A stretch of 5,578 bases of DNA from Clostridiales bacterium (GCA_018370615.1 JAGZAC010000131.1:1-5578); one strand, 5' to 3'. Counted from the first letter of the stretch, positions 1 through 5,578 are shown. Notes: generated by a model from the sequence alone, not told the origin. Made by a program: numbers and translations.

Positions 1-3000
1 CGGAAAGCGGTGGAGTCCTTGGACAAAATCTCTCGGATTTTGTCGCTTCCGGTAATTTGCACAGAAATGTGGTCCATCACATCAAAGTCCGCATCCTTAC
101 GCATCGTCTGTACCTTGGAGATCAGCTCCCGGACGAAGCCTTCTTCGATAAGCGCGTCGGTGAGCACAGTACACAGGGCTACGGTGATGCCCATGTCGGC
201 CACAGAGTGATACCCTTCCTTTTGCTGCACGTCAATAAGCAAATCCTCCCTCGAAAGCTCCACTTCCGTATCCCCTGCGGTGAACCGGAGTACGCCGGCT
301 TTTTCCAGCTCTTCCATCGCCGCGTTGCCGTCAAGCTCAGATAAATGCTGACGGATCTGTCCCAGTACCTTGCCGTATTTAGGTCCTACGGTTTTTAGCT
401 GGGGCTTGAAGCTGTAGGAAGACAGAGCGGAAATATCCTCTGTAAAGACAGCGTCTTTTACATTCAGCTCATCTTTTACAATGTCTCTGTAATAGTCGCT
501 GACAGTGCGGTCTGTTTTTACATAAATCACGGACAGAGGCTGTCTGTTTTTGATATTGGCGGCATTTCTGGCGTTGCGTCCCAGCGTGACTACGTTCAAA
601 ATAAACTCCATTTCATCTTCCAGAGTGGAATCGATGCGAGCAGCGTCCCATTTTGGAAAATCACACAGGTGTACGCTGACAGGTGCCGTTTTGTCCACTG
701 TGCAGACTAAGTTGCGGTAGATATCCTCCGCCATGAAGGGAAGCATGGGTGCGGCGGCTTTGGCAGTTTCTACCAGTACATGGTACAAGGTCATGTACGC
801 TGCAACTTTGTCGTCGTTCATCCCGCTTACCCAAAACCGCTCCCGGCATCGGCGTACGTACCAGTTGGAAAGCTCATCGATGAAGGAGGAGAGATATTTT
901 GCAGCTTCCGGGATCCGGTAGGCTGCCAGATTTTCATCGATTCCCCGGATCATGGTGTTCAGACGGGACAGGATAAACCGGTCCATCACGGTGAGGCTGC
1001 AGTCGTCCAAATGGTACCTTGTGGGGTCAAAGGAATCGATGTTGGCGTACAGTACCCAGAAGGCGTAGATGTTTTGCAAGGTGCCCATCACTTTCCGCTG
1101 CCCCTCCGTCACAGCCCTGTCGCTAAACCGGGAGGGCAGCCAGGGGGCGGAGTTGGTATAGAAGTACCAACGAATCGCGTCGGCTCCGTGAGTATCCAGG
1201 GCTTTGAAGGGATCGACGGCGTTTCCTTTGGATTTGGACATTTTTTGCCCATCTTCATCCTGTACCAGACCTAAGACAATTACATTTTTATAAGGCGCGC
1301 GGTCAAACAGCAGGGTGGAGATGGCCAGGAGGGAATAGAACCAGCCGCGGGTTTGGTCCACTGCTTCTGAGATGAAATCGGCAGGGAACTGGGACTGGAA
1401 CAGCTCTTTGTTTTCAAAAGGATAGTGGTGCTGGGCAAAGGGCATGGCACCGGAGTCAAACCAGCAGTCGATGACCTCCGGGACCCGGGACATTTCGCCG
1501 CCGCACTTTGGACACTTGATTTTTACTGCATCGATATAGGGACGGTGCAGCTCGATGTCCTCGGGACAATTGTCGGACATGCTGCGTAGTTCTTCAATGC
1601 TGCCGATGCTGTGCCGATGTCCGCAGGCACATTCCCAGATGTTGAGGGGGGTGCCCCAGTACCGGTTGCGGCTGATGCCCCAATCCTGAACGTTTTCCAA
1701 CCAGTCGCCGAACCGACCTTCTCCGATGGATTTGGGAATCCAGTTGACCGTCTTATTGTTGGCCACCAGTCGGTCCTTCACTGCAGTCATTTTGATAAAC
1801 CAGCTGTCTCGTGCGTAGTAGATCAGGGGTGTATCGCACCGCCAGCAGTGGGGATAGCTGTGCTCAAACAGAGGCGCTGCATACAGCAGCCCCAGCTCCT
1901 CCAGGCGGCGCAGTACCAGCTTGTCTGCATCTTTTACAAATACACCGGGCCACTCGGTTTCAGCGGTCATTTCGCCTTTTGCGTCTACCAGCTGGACGAA
2001 GGGCAATTGGTACTCTCGGCCCACTCTTGCGTCATCTTCACCGAAGGCGGGAGCGATATGGACGACGCCGGTACCGTCTTCCATGGTGACGTAGCCGTCA
2101 CAGGTGACATACCAGCATTTTTCCTTTGGAGATACAAAACGGAACAAGGGCTCATATTCTTTATATTCCAATGCCTTACCCGGCATGGTTTCCAAAACGG
2201 TGTATTCTCCTTCACCTAGGACCTTGTCGGCCAGGGCGTGGGCTAGGATAAATGTCTCGTCACCCTTTTTTGCCCGGATATACTCTGCGTCCGGGTTGAC
2301 GCACAGCGCTACATTGGAAGGCAGTGTCCAGGGGGTAGTGGTCCAGACCAGGAAAGCTGCGTCTTCACCTATGATGGGCATTTTCACTATGGCAGAACGC
2401 TCTTTTACGTCCTTATAGCCCTGTGCCACTTCGTGAGAGGAGAGCGGAGTGCCGCAGCGGGGACAGTAGGGGACGATTTTGAAGCCCTTATACAAAAGTC
2501 CCTTGTCCCAGATTTGCTTCAGTGCCCACCATTCCGATTCAATATAGGTGTTGTGGTAAGTTACATAGGGATGTTCCATGTCGGCCCAGAAGCCTACTGT
2601 TTCAGAGAAATCTTCCCACATGCCCTTATATTTCCATACGGACTCCTTACACTTTTCGATAAAGGGCGCGATGCCGTATGCCTCGATTTGCTCTTTCCCG
2701 TTGATGCCCAGCAGCTTTTCTACTTCCAGCTCAACAGGGAGGCCATGGGTGTCCCATCCGGCCTTACGGGGGACGTTGCAGCCCTTCATGGCATGGTATC
2801 GGGGAATCATATCCTTGATGACTCGGGTGAGCACATGGCCTATATGGGGCTTTCCGTTTGCCGTTGGAGGACCGTCATAAAAGGTATAGCCCGGGCAGTC
2901 CTTGCGCTCCTCCATACTTTTTTCAAAGATTTTGTTTTCCTTCCAGAAAGCAAGCGTGTCTCGTTCACGGCCGACAAAATTTAGGTCCGTGGGCACTTTT

Positions 3001-3008
3001 TTGTACAT
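1..3008 (-). CDS. ileS: Isoleucyl-tRNA synthetase, type 2 (3' end beyond window)
   Basis: Class I aminoacyl-tRNA synthetase that activates isoleucine with ATP and loads tRNA-Ile in the cytoplasm. I read the reverse strand as one uninterrupted frame of 1002 codons from ATG at 3008 to the window edge, with no stop or frameshift. Landmarks: GPPTANGKPHIGH with the HIGH motif at residues 55-58; a Cys pair CPRC at 182-185; the CP1 editing-domain threonine-rich stretch WTTTPWTLPSN at 222-232 and the editing GEDD at 323-326; C460/C462 with C499/C502, which look like a zinc ribbon; and KMSKS at 589-593. The distances between these motifs and the length above 1000 residues fit the type 2, eukaryote-like bacterial IleS (usually about 1030-1050 aa), so only a few dozen C-terminal residues should be missing. 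The start is supported by AAAGG at 3020-3024 (11-base gap, rather long) and by the N-terminal VPTDLNF...FW pattern. Expression is controlled by the upstream T-box leader. Type 2 enzymes are known for lower mupirocin sensitivity; that is family knowledge and has not been shown here. Confidence 0.97.
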   Translation of the reverse strand, partial: MYKKVPTDLNFVGRERDTLAFWKENKIFEKSMEERKDCPGYTFYDGPPTANGKPHIGHVLTRVIKDMIPRYHAMKGCNVPRKAGWDTHGLPVELEVEKLLGINGKEQIEAYGIAPFIEKCKESVWKYKGMWEDFSETVGFWADMEHPYVTYHNTYIESEWWALKQIWDKGLLYKGFKIVPYCPRCGTPLSSHEVAQGYKDVKERSAIVKMPIIGEDAAFLVWTTTPWTLPSNVALCVNPDAEYIRAKKGDETFILAHALADKVLGEGEYTVLETMPGKALEYKEYEPLFRFVSPKEKCWYVTCDGYVTMEDGTGVVHIAPAFGEDDARVGREYQLPFVQLVDAKGEMTAETEWPGVFVKDADKLVLRRLEELGLLYAAPLFEHSYPHCWRCDTPLIYYARDSWFIKMTAVKDRLVANNKTVNWIPKSIGEGRFGDWLENVQDWGISRNRYWGTPLNIWECACGHRHSIGSIEELRSMSDNCPEDIELHRPYIDAVKIKCPKCGGEMSRVPEVIDCWFDSGAMPFAQHHYPFENKELFQSQFPADFISEAVDQTRGWFYSLLAISTLLFDRAPYKNVIVLGLVQDEDGQKMSKSKGNAVDPFKALDTHGADAIRWYFYTNSAPWLPSRFSDRAVTEGQRKVMGTLQNIYAFWVLYANIDSFDPTRYHLDDCSLTVMDRFILSRLNTMIRGIDENLAAYRIPEAAKYLSSFIDELSNWYVRRCRERFWVSGMNDDKVAAYMTLYHVLVETAKAAAPMLPFMAEDIYRNLVCTVDKTAPVSVHLCDFPKWDAARIDSTLEDEMEFILNVVTLGRNARNAANIKNRQPLSVIYVKTDRTVSDYYRDIVKDELNVKDAVFTEDISALSSYSFKPQLKTVGPKYGKVLGQIRQHLSELDGNAAMEELEKAGVLRFTAGDTEVELSREDLLIDVQQKEGYHSVADMGITVALCTVLTDALIEEGFVRELISKVQTMRKDADFDVMDHISVQITGSDKIREILSKDSTAF

Positions 3009-3046
3009 GATCGTCTATGCCTTTCTATAGTATTTGTATTAATGAT

Positions 3047-3074
3047 AAAAAACCCCTTGCCGCAAGACAAGGGG
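3047..3074 (-). terminator. Regulated intrinsic terminator of the ileS T-box
   Basis: CCCCTTG (3074-3068) pairs perfectly with CAAGGGG (3059-3053) and is followed by six T on the minus strand (3052-3047). The 5' arm overlaps the 3' side of the antiterminator, so the two structures are mutually exclusive, as expected for a transcription-attenuating T-box. It lies about 40 bases before the ileS start codon. Confidence 0.93.
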
Positions 3075-3273
3075 GACCCTTACAAACCACCTGCATACTG
3101 TCATATGCGCCCGGGATAACGGCCGGGCACCGGCGGGGGCTACTGCTGTTCGCCCTGCGGCTCAGGAGTGATTTTCACAAAAAGCTCAGACACCGGGCTT
3201 CCACTGTCTCCGGCTCGCTGCAGTTTGAAAAGTTCTTTTGTTACTGTCTCCATCATAGCTTTTGTAATATATA
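3047..3273 (-). promoter_or_regulatory. T-box riboswitch (tRNA-Ile sensing) in the ileS leader
   Basis: Untranslated leader that binds uncharged tRNA-Ile and lets transcription continue into ileS. Reading the minus strand, Stem I is closed by GGAG (3251-3248) with CTCC (3168-3165). Its internal loop carries the conserved AGTA (3245-3242) opposite GAAAATCA, which places the specifier triplet ATC (Ile) at 3172-3170, followed by the usual purine. The distal part GAGCCGG...AGTGGAAGCCCGG (about 3216-3193) has the typical Stem I apical look. Stem III pairs GTGCCCGG (3130-3123) with CCGGGCGC (3114-3107) around a CCGTTATC loop. The antiterminator bulge contains TGGT (3089-3086), complementary to an ACCA tRNA end. 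CAGG (3093-3090) can pair with CTTG (3071-3068), which excludes the terminator. Specifier, downstream gene and architecture all agree on isoleucine. The exact 5' end depends on the promoter call. Confidence 0.93.
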
Positions 3274-3278
3274 TGCAA

Positions 3279-3307
3279 AGTATAGCATGCATCCTGCTGC
3301 TTGTCAA
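3279..3307 (-). promoter_or_regulatory. Sigma-A promoter of the ileS leader
   Basis: On the minus strand TTGACA (3307-3302) is followed after exactly 17 bases by TATACT (3284-3279), close to the vegetative consensus. The predicted start, near 3275-3272, lies a little over 20 bases before the base of T-box Stem I, leaving a leader of about 265 bases. I see no clear operator, so control is probably left to the T-box. Confidence 0.88.
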
Positions 3308-3514
3308 GGGAAAAGGAGGATTCTTGTTTATTTTTTAATTCTATTCTGTATCTGATAAATTCCCGAGAACTTTGTCAAACGTCTTGTGATAAATGATTGC
3401 ACTATGATACAATAACAACGATTGGGATGCAAACATAATTGCGGTAGTTTTTTTATCGGGCAGCGATACATAAGGGAAAAGACCGGTGCAGTTGACTGGA
3501 GGTGCTCTATTTAA
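3308..3514. other. Gene-free stretch with a weak orphan plus-strand promoter
   Basis: No frame here looks like a real protein. On the plus strand TTGTGA (3384-3389) and TACAAT (3408-3413) are 18 bases apart, with TGA just before the -10 hexamer (extended -10 form). This could be a weak sigma-A promoter, but no gene begins downstream. TATCG/CGATA (3454-3458 and 3464-3468) can form a small hairpin just after a T run. GGAGG at 3498-3502 resembles a Shine-Dalgarno site but has no start codon at a usable distance. The stretch may be the decayed or interrupted leader of a lost gene, or a small untranslated RNA. Neither is established. Confidence 0.3.
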
Positions 3515-3680
3515 ACAACCCCTCCGTCAGCTACGCTGACACCTCCCCTTACACAGGGGAGGCTTAAATTAAAAAGGTAAAAAGGCCCCCTTATGGGGAA
3601 TTGCATAGCAACTCCTAGGGGTGACTTGCTACAGGCAAGTCGGAGAGATTGTTTTGCGATAGCTTTGCAGCATGGGAAAA
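3515..3680. repeat. Hairpin-rich intergenic repeat element (MITE/REP-like)
   Basis: The block opens with two adjacent perfect hairpins: GTCAGC/GCTGAC around TAC (3526-3540) and CCTCCCCT/AGGGGAGG around TACAC (3542-3562). Further small stems follow: CCCC/GGGG (3587-3598), TTGC/GCAA (3601-3611) and a perfect 7-bp GACTTGC/GCAAGTC (3623-3641). The pairing of a CCCCTCCGTCA-type hairpin with a CTCCCCTTACACAGGGGAG hairpin is a pattern I recall as a very common intergenic repeat in gut Clostridia genomes; I could not search for it here. Open frames crossing it on both strands are low-complexity readings of hairpins, not genes. Only one copy lies in the window, so the outer limits are approximate and repeat status rests on structure and recollection. 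It is not a terminator for a flanking gene, because ileS and the HPr gene both point away from it. Confidence 0.6.
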
Positions 3681-3766
3681 TCCATAACAAAATCACTGAA
3701 AAATCACTTTTTTCTTTTGTGTTTTTTATAAAACGAAGCCAAATTTCAGAATTTATGGAAAAGCAC

Positions 3767-3795
3767 TTGATTTTGCAAATTTTGTTTGCTATAAT
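3767..3795 (+). promoter_or_regulatory. Sigma-A promoter of the HPr gene (extended -10)
   Basis: TTGATT (3767-3772) and TATAAT (3790-3795) are separated by 17 bases, and TGC directly before the -10 hexamer gives an extended -10. The DNA upstream (about 3686-3760) is A/T-rich, with runs of T and A that could act as an UP element. Transcription should start near 3801-3803, giving an untranslated leader of about 57 bases. I found no good CcpA (cre) match near it. Confidence 0.87.
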
Positions 3796-3858
3796 GAAGC
3801 GGTACAAAGCCGTATATCATCATTTCGGCAATTTTTTGAAAGTTCGGGAGTATGGAAT

Positions 3859-4122
3859 ATGTTATCACGTGAAGTAACTATAAAGAATAATGTGGGTCTT
3901 CATGCAAGACCGGCAACCTTTTTCATCCAAAAAGCGAACTCCTATAAAAGCGCGATCTGGGTAGAGAGAGAGGACCGCAGAATCAACGCAAAGAGTCTGC
4001 TTGGAGTTTTGTCGCTGGGAATTGTCAAAGGAATGAATATCACCATCATTGCTGACGGCGCAGATGAAGAGGAAGCTGTGGAGGGCCTTGCTGCGCTCAT
4101 CGACACAGGATTCAACGAGTAA
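3859..4122 (+). CDS. ptsH: HPr family phosphocarrier protein
   Basis: Small cytoplasmic phosphocarrier of the sugar phosphotransferase system. It accepts phosphate from PEP-phosphorylated Enzyme I on His15 and passes it to sugar-specific EIIA domains. The 87-residue product has the full family length (about 85-90). The active-site motif GLHARPA spans residues 13-19, with His15 and Arg17. KSLLGVLSLGI (45-55) carries Ser46, the site used by HPr kinase/phosphorylase for CcpA-dependent catabolite control in Firmicutes. Because His15 is present, this is HPr proper and not a Crh-type protein that lacks the histidine. The start is set by GGGAG at 3846-3850, 8 bases upstream; an earlier ATG at 3852 opens only a few codons. 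The gene has its own promoter and its own terminator and is followed by uvrC. In several Clostridia, HPr or HPr kinase genes lie near uvrC, murB and whiA, which fits. Whether this is the main HPr of the cell or a second, mainly regulatory one cannot be decided from the window. Confidence 0.93.
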   Translation: MLSREVTIKNNVGLHARPATFFIQKANSYKSAIWVEREDRRINAKSLLGVLSLGIVKGMNITIIADGADEEEAVEGLAALIDTGFNE

Positions 4123-4138
4123 ACGAATATCTCATAGC

Positions 4139-4163
4139 AGCCGCCCGCACCGGGCGGCTTTTT
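4139..4163 (+). terminator. Intrinsic terminator after the HPr gene
   Basis: GCCGCCCG (4140-4147) pairs perfectly with CGGGCGGC (4151-4158) around a CAC loop. A4139 with T4159 adds a ninth pair, and the stem runs into five T (4159-4163). It begins 17 bases after the HPr stop codon. It should separate most HPr transcripts from uvrC unless read-through occurs, and I see no clear separate uvrC promoter. Confidence 0.93.
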
Positions 4164-4169
4164 GCTTCC

Positions 4170-4187
4170 AGCAAAATGGATTTTGCT
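4170..4187 (+). promoter_or_regulatory. Perfect dyad before the uvrC ribosome binding site
   Basis: AGCAAAAT (4170-4177) and ATTTTGCT (4180-4187) form a perfect inverted repeat around GG, 6 bases before AGGAGG. The GCAAAA in its left arm can instead pair with TTTTGC at 4160-4165, which includes part of the terminator T-tract. It could be a protein operator or an RNA element affecting uvrC translation. It does not match the Firmicute LexA box I know (GAAC...GTTC type). Function unknown. Confidence 0.35.
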
Positions 4188-4193
4188 CTGGAG

Positions 4194-4199
4194 AGGAGG
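4194..4199 (+). promoter_or_regulatory. Ribosome binding site that fixes the uvrC start
   Basis: A perfect AGGAGG lies 6 bases before ATG at 4206. An in-frame ATG at 4176 is upstream of this site, has no ribosome binding site of its own and would add ten non-conserved residues, so 4206 is the start. Confidence 0.9.
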
Positions 4200-4205
4200 G
4201 CGCAT

Positions 4206-5513
4206 ATGGAACAGAATATGCAGGTGCTGGAATATCTGCAGAAAAAAGCCGCTCTGCTGCCCAGGACGCCCGGCGTCTATATTATGGAGGACAAGGCGGG
4301 CAAGGTGATTTACGTAGGAAAATCCAGGGCGCTGCGAAACAGGGTCAGCCAGTATTTCCACGGCGCTCACGATATCAAAACCTCTCGTATGGTGTCCCAT
4401 GTGCGGGATTTCCGATATATCACCTGCGATACGGAAATGGAATCCCTGGTGCTGGAAAACAATCTCATCAAGCAATATACGCCCAAATATAATATTTTAC
4501 TGAAGGATGCGAAATCCTATCCCTATATTAAGGTCACTACAGAGGAAGAATACCCCAGGATTGTCATGACCCGCAAGCGGGGAGAGCGGGGACTGTATTT
4601 TGGTCCCTATTCCAACACCAAGGTAATTGGCAATGTGATTTCCACTATAGAAAAAACCTTGGGGATCCCATCCTGCAAAAAGAAATTTCCTGAAGACATC
4701 GGAAAGGGTAGGCCGTGTGTATACCGGCAAATCGGCCGGTGCTGCGGAGTATGTACGGGTGAGGTGAGCGCCCAGGAATACGGTGAACTGATCAAATGTG
4801 CCGTCCAGCTCCTCCGGGGAAATACAAAGGATGTGGAGAAGTCTCTGGTGGAACGTATGGAGCGGGCTGCGGAGCAGGAGCGCTTTGAAGAGGCGGCCAG
4901 ATGCAGGGATGCCATCGCAGCCCTTCACCGATTGGGAGACCGGCAGAAAACCCAACTGTCTCCTGATACAGACTGTGATGTGATTGCCTTGTCCTCCCAC
5001 GAGGGCTGCGATTGTGCAGCGGTGCTGTATATCCGCGGCGGCGCAATCTGCGACAGTGAGTATTTTATGTTCGGGGCAGACGAGATTACAGGAGCCGAAA
5101 CCTACAATGAAGAAGAATCCTCGCCTGGGGACGCCCGTGAGGACTCTCCGTTTGCGGCGTTTATCGTCAACCTGTATCGGTACAGAGAATATATTCCAAA
5201 GGAGATTTACCTGTCTTTTTCCCTAAGTGAAAGCGATCGTGAGACTACGGCCGCCTATCTGTCCCAGAGGGCAGGGCGGAAAATTCAGCTTCGCACCCCG
5301 GTGCGGGGGATTCCACGAGATTTATGCAAGATGGCCCAGCGGGACGCTGTGCGTCACAGCATGACGCGGCGGAACCGGGACGATACAGATGAAAAAATTC
5401 TTGCCAGCCTGGCGTCGCTGCTTCATCTGGAAGTGCTTCCCGAAAAAATTGAAGCATACGATATTTCCAATATGGGAAGTGAAAATATTACAGCGGGAAG
5501 CACTTCCAGATGA
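4206..5513 (+). CDS. uvrC: Excinuclease ABC subunit UvrC, 3' part missing (chimeric end)
   Basis: Nuclease subunit of UvrABC nucleotide excision repair, which cuts the damaged strand on both sides of a lesion bound by UvrB. The N-terminal GIY-YIG domain (3' incision) shows PGVY at residues 22-25, YVGKS at 36-40, Arg46 and the LENNLIK segment with Glu84. Cys157, Cys171, Cys179 and Cys183 have the spacing of the cysteines reported to hold an iron-sulfur cluster in UvrC. The UVR segment for UvrB binding covers about 208-243. The RNase H-like domain (5' incision) has just begun: IEAYDISN supplies the first catalytic Asp at 419. Family similarity ends near residue 431, where ENITAG should continue with a conserved MVVF-like strand. 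Instead the frame reads STSR and stops at 5513, inside the inverted copy of upstream uvrC DNA (5494-5578). UvrC is normally about 600 aa, so roughly 170-190 residues are absent, including the remaining catalytic residues and the helix-hairpin-helix pair. I regard the first 430 codons as genuine and the stop as an artefact of the fold-back. Confidence 0.93.
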   Translation: MEQNMQVLEYLQKKAALLPRTPGVYIMEDKAGKVIYVGKSRALRNRVSQYFHGAHDIKTSRMVSHVRDFRYITCDTEMESLVLENNLIKQYTPKYNILLKDAKSYPYIKVTTEEEYPRIVMTRKRGERGLYFGPYSNTKVIGNVISTIEKTLGIPSCKKKFPEDIGKGRPCVYRQIGRCCGVCTGEVSAQEYGELIKCAVQLLRGNTKDVEKSLVERMERAAEQERFEEAARCRDAIAALHRLGDRQKTQLSPDTDCDVIALSSHEGCDCAAVLYIRGGAICDSEYFMFGADEITGAETYNEEESSPGDAREDSPFAAFIVNLYRYREYIPKEIYLSFSLSESDRETTAAYLSQRAGRKIQLRTPVRGIPRDLCKMAQRDAVRHSMTRRNRDDTDEKILASLASLLHLEVLPEKIEAYDISNMGSENITAGSTSR

Positions 5514-5578
5514 AGCAGCGACGCCAGGCTGGCAAGAATTTTTTCATCTGTATCGTCCCGGTTCCGCCGCGTCATGCT
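5358..5578. repeat. 85-bp perfect inverted repeat at the window end (fold-back)
   Basis: Bases 5358-5442 and 5494-5578 are exact reverse complements over all 85 positions, with a 51-base spacer (5443-5493). The match breaks at 5443/5493 on the inside and runs to the last base on the outside. The left arm encodes a sensible stretch of UvrC (residues about 385-413), so it is the original and the right arm is the copy. At the turning point the expected uvrC sequence and the copied strand appear to share a short CGGGAA-like stretch, as in template switching. The best explanation is a chimeric read or contig end; a true genomic inverted duplication is less likely. Confidence 0.95.

Noticed and set aside
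22..44. Perfect 9-bp hairpin GACAAAATC/GATTTTGTC near the left window edge, suspected as a second fold-back.
   Set aside because: The pairing stops after 9 bases, flanking similarity is imperfect, and the reverse strand reads as sensible IleS C-terminal sequence through it.
57..2984. Several plus-strand frames of 60-202 codons opposite ileS.
   Set aside because: The opposite strand encodes an unbroken, motif-complete IleS; these are shadow frames.
3017..3355. Plus-strand 112-aa frame opposite the ileS leader.
   Set aside because: It is the antisense reading of the T-box and its promoter, with no ribosome binding site and low-complexity content.
3347..3378. Second minus-strand promoter starting with TTGACA at 3378-3373 upstream of the ileS promoter.
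   Set aside because: No -10 hexamer at acceptable spacing; candidates fall at 15 or 20 bases and match poorly.
3796..3808. Possible CcpA (cre) site TGAAGCGGTACA just after the HPr -10.
   Set aside because: It misses the conserved spacing around the central CG by one base and lacks symmetry.
3809..3838. GCCG/CGGC followed by T-rich sequence in the HPr leader, suspected as an attenuator.
   Set aside because: Only four pairs around a 13-base loop; too weak for a terminator.
3511..3877. Open frames on both strands across the intergenic region (98 aa minus at 3511-3807; 94 aa plus at 3593-3877).
   Set aside because: They run through the hairpin repeat and the HPr promoter, have no good ribosome binding site and show no recognisable protein pattern.
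3942..5457. Minus-strand and out-of-frame plus-strand frames over the HPr gene and uvrC.
   Set aside because: They overlap genes with clear catalytic motifs and have no family features of their own.
5358..5578. Reading the terminal inverted repeat as a transposon end, phage hairpin telomere or CRISPR-like structure.
   Set aside because: The left arm is ordinary uvrC coding sequence, there are only two copies in inverse orientation, and no transposase or repeat-spacer pattern is present.

Overview
The window reads as a piece of a genome from a Clostridia-class Firmicute, probably a gut Oscillospiraceae/Ruminococcaceae-like organism. The grounds are an isoleucine T-box leader on ileS, strong AGGAGG-type ribosome binding sites, vegetative promoters close to TTGACA-17-TATAAT, an HPr with both His15 and Ser46, the HPr-uvrC neighbourhood, and an intergenic double-hairpin repeat that I associate with gut Clostridia. 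The taxonomic call is inference; no rRNA or other marker is present.

Layout: positions 1-3008 (minus strand) hold nearly all of a long, type 2 (eukaryote-like) isoleucyl-tRNA synthetase gene whose 3' end runs off the window. Upstream of it on the same strand (about 3047-3273) is a T-box riboswitch with an ATC specifier and an intrinsic terminator, driven by a near-consensus promoter at 3279-3307. Positions 3308-3766 contain no convincing gene. They hold a weak orphan plus-strand promoter, a stranded Shine-Dalgarno-like motif, and a cluster of hairpins (about 3515-3680) that looks like a dispersed repeat element. A strong extended -10 promoter (3767-3795) then reads rightward into an HPr gene (3859-4122). 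A perfect intrinsic terminator follows (4139-4163), then uvrC from 4206.

The most important observation concerns the right end. The last 85 bases (5494-5578) are an exact reverse complement of 5358-5442, separated by 51 bases. The uvrC frame therefore stops being UvrC just after the start of its RNase H-like domain, and the stop at 5513 lies inside the inverted copy. I read this as a fold-back chimera at a contig end, not as a natural truncated UvrC or a biological element.

Functionally the genes are housekeeping: charging of tRNA-Ile under feedback from uncharged tRNA-Ile, sugar phosphotransferase/catabolite control (HPr), and nucleotide excision repair (UvrC). ileS and the HPr-uvrC pair are transcribed divergently. 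I found no evidence of an undescribed multi-gene system; the points of interest are regulatory RNA, a repeat and an end artefact.
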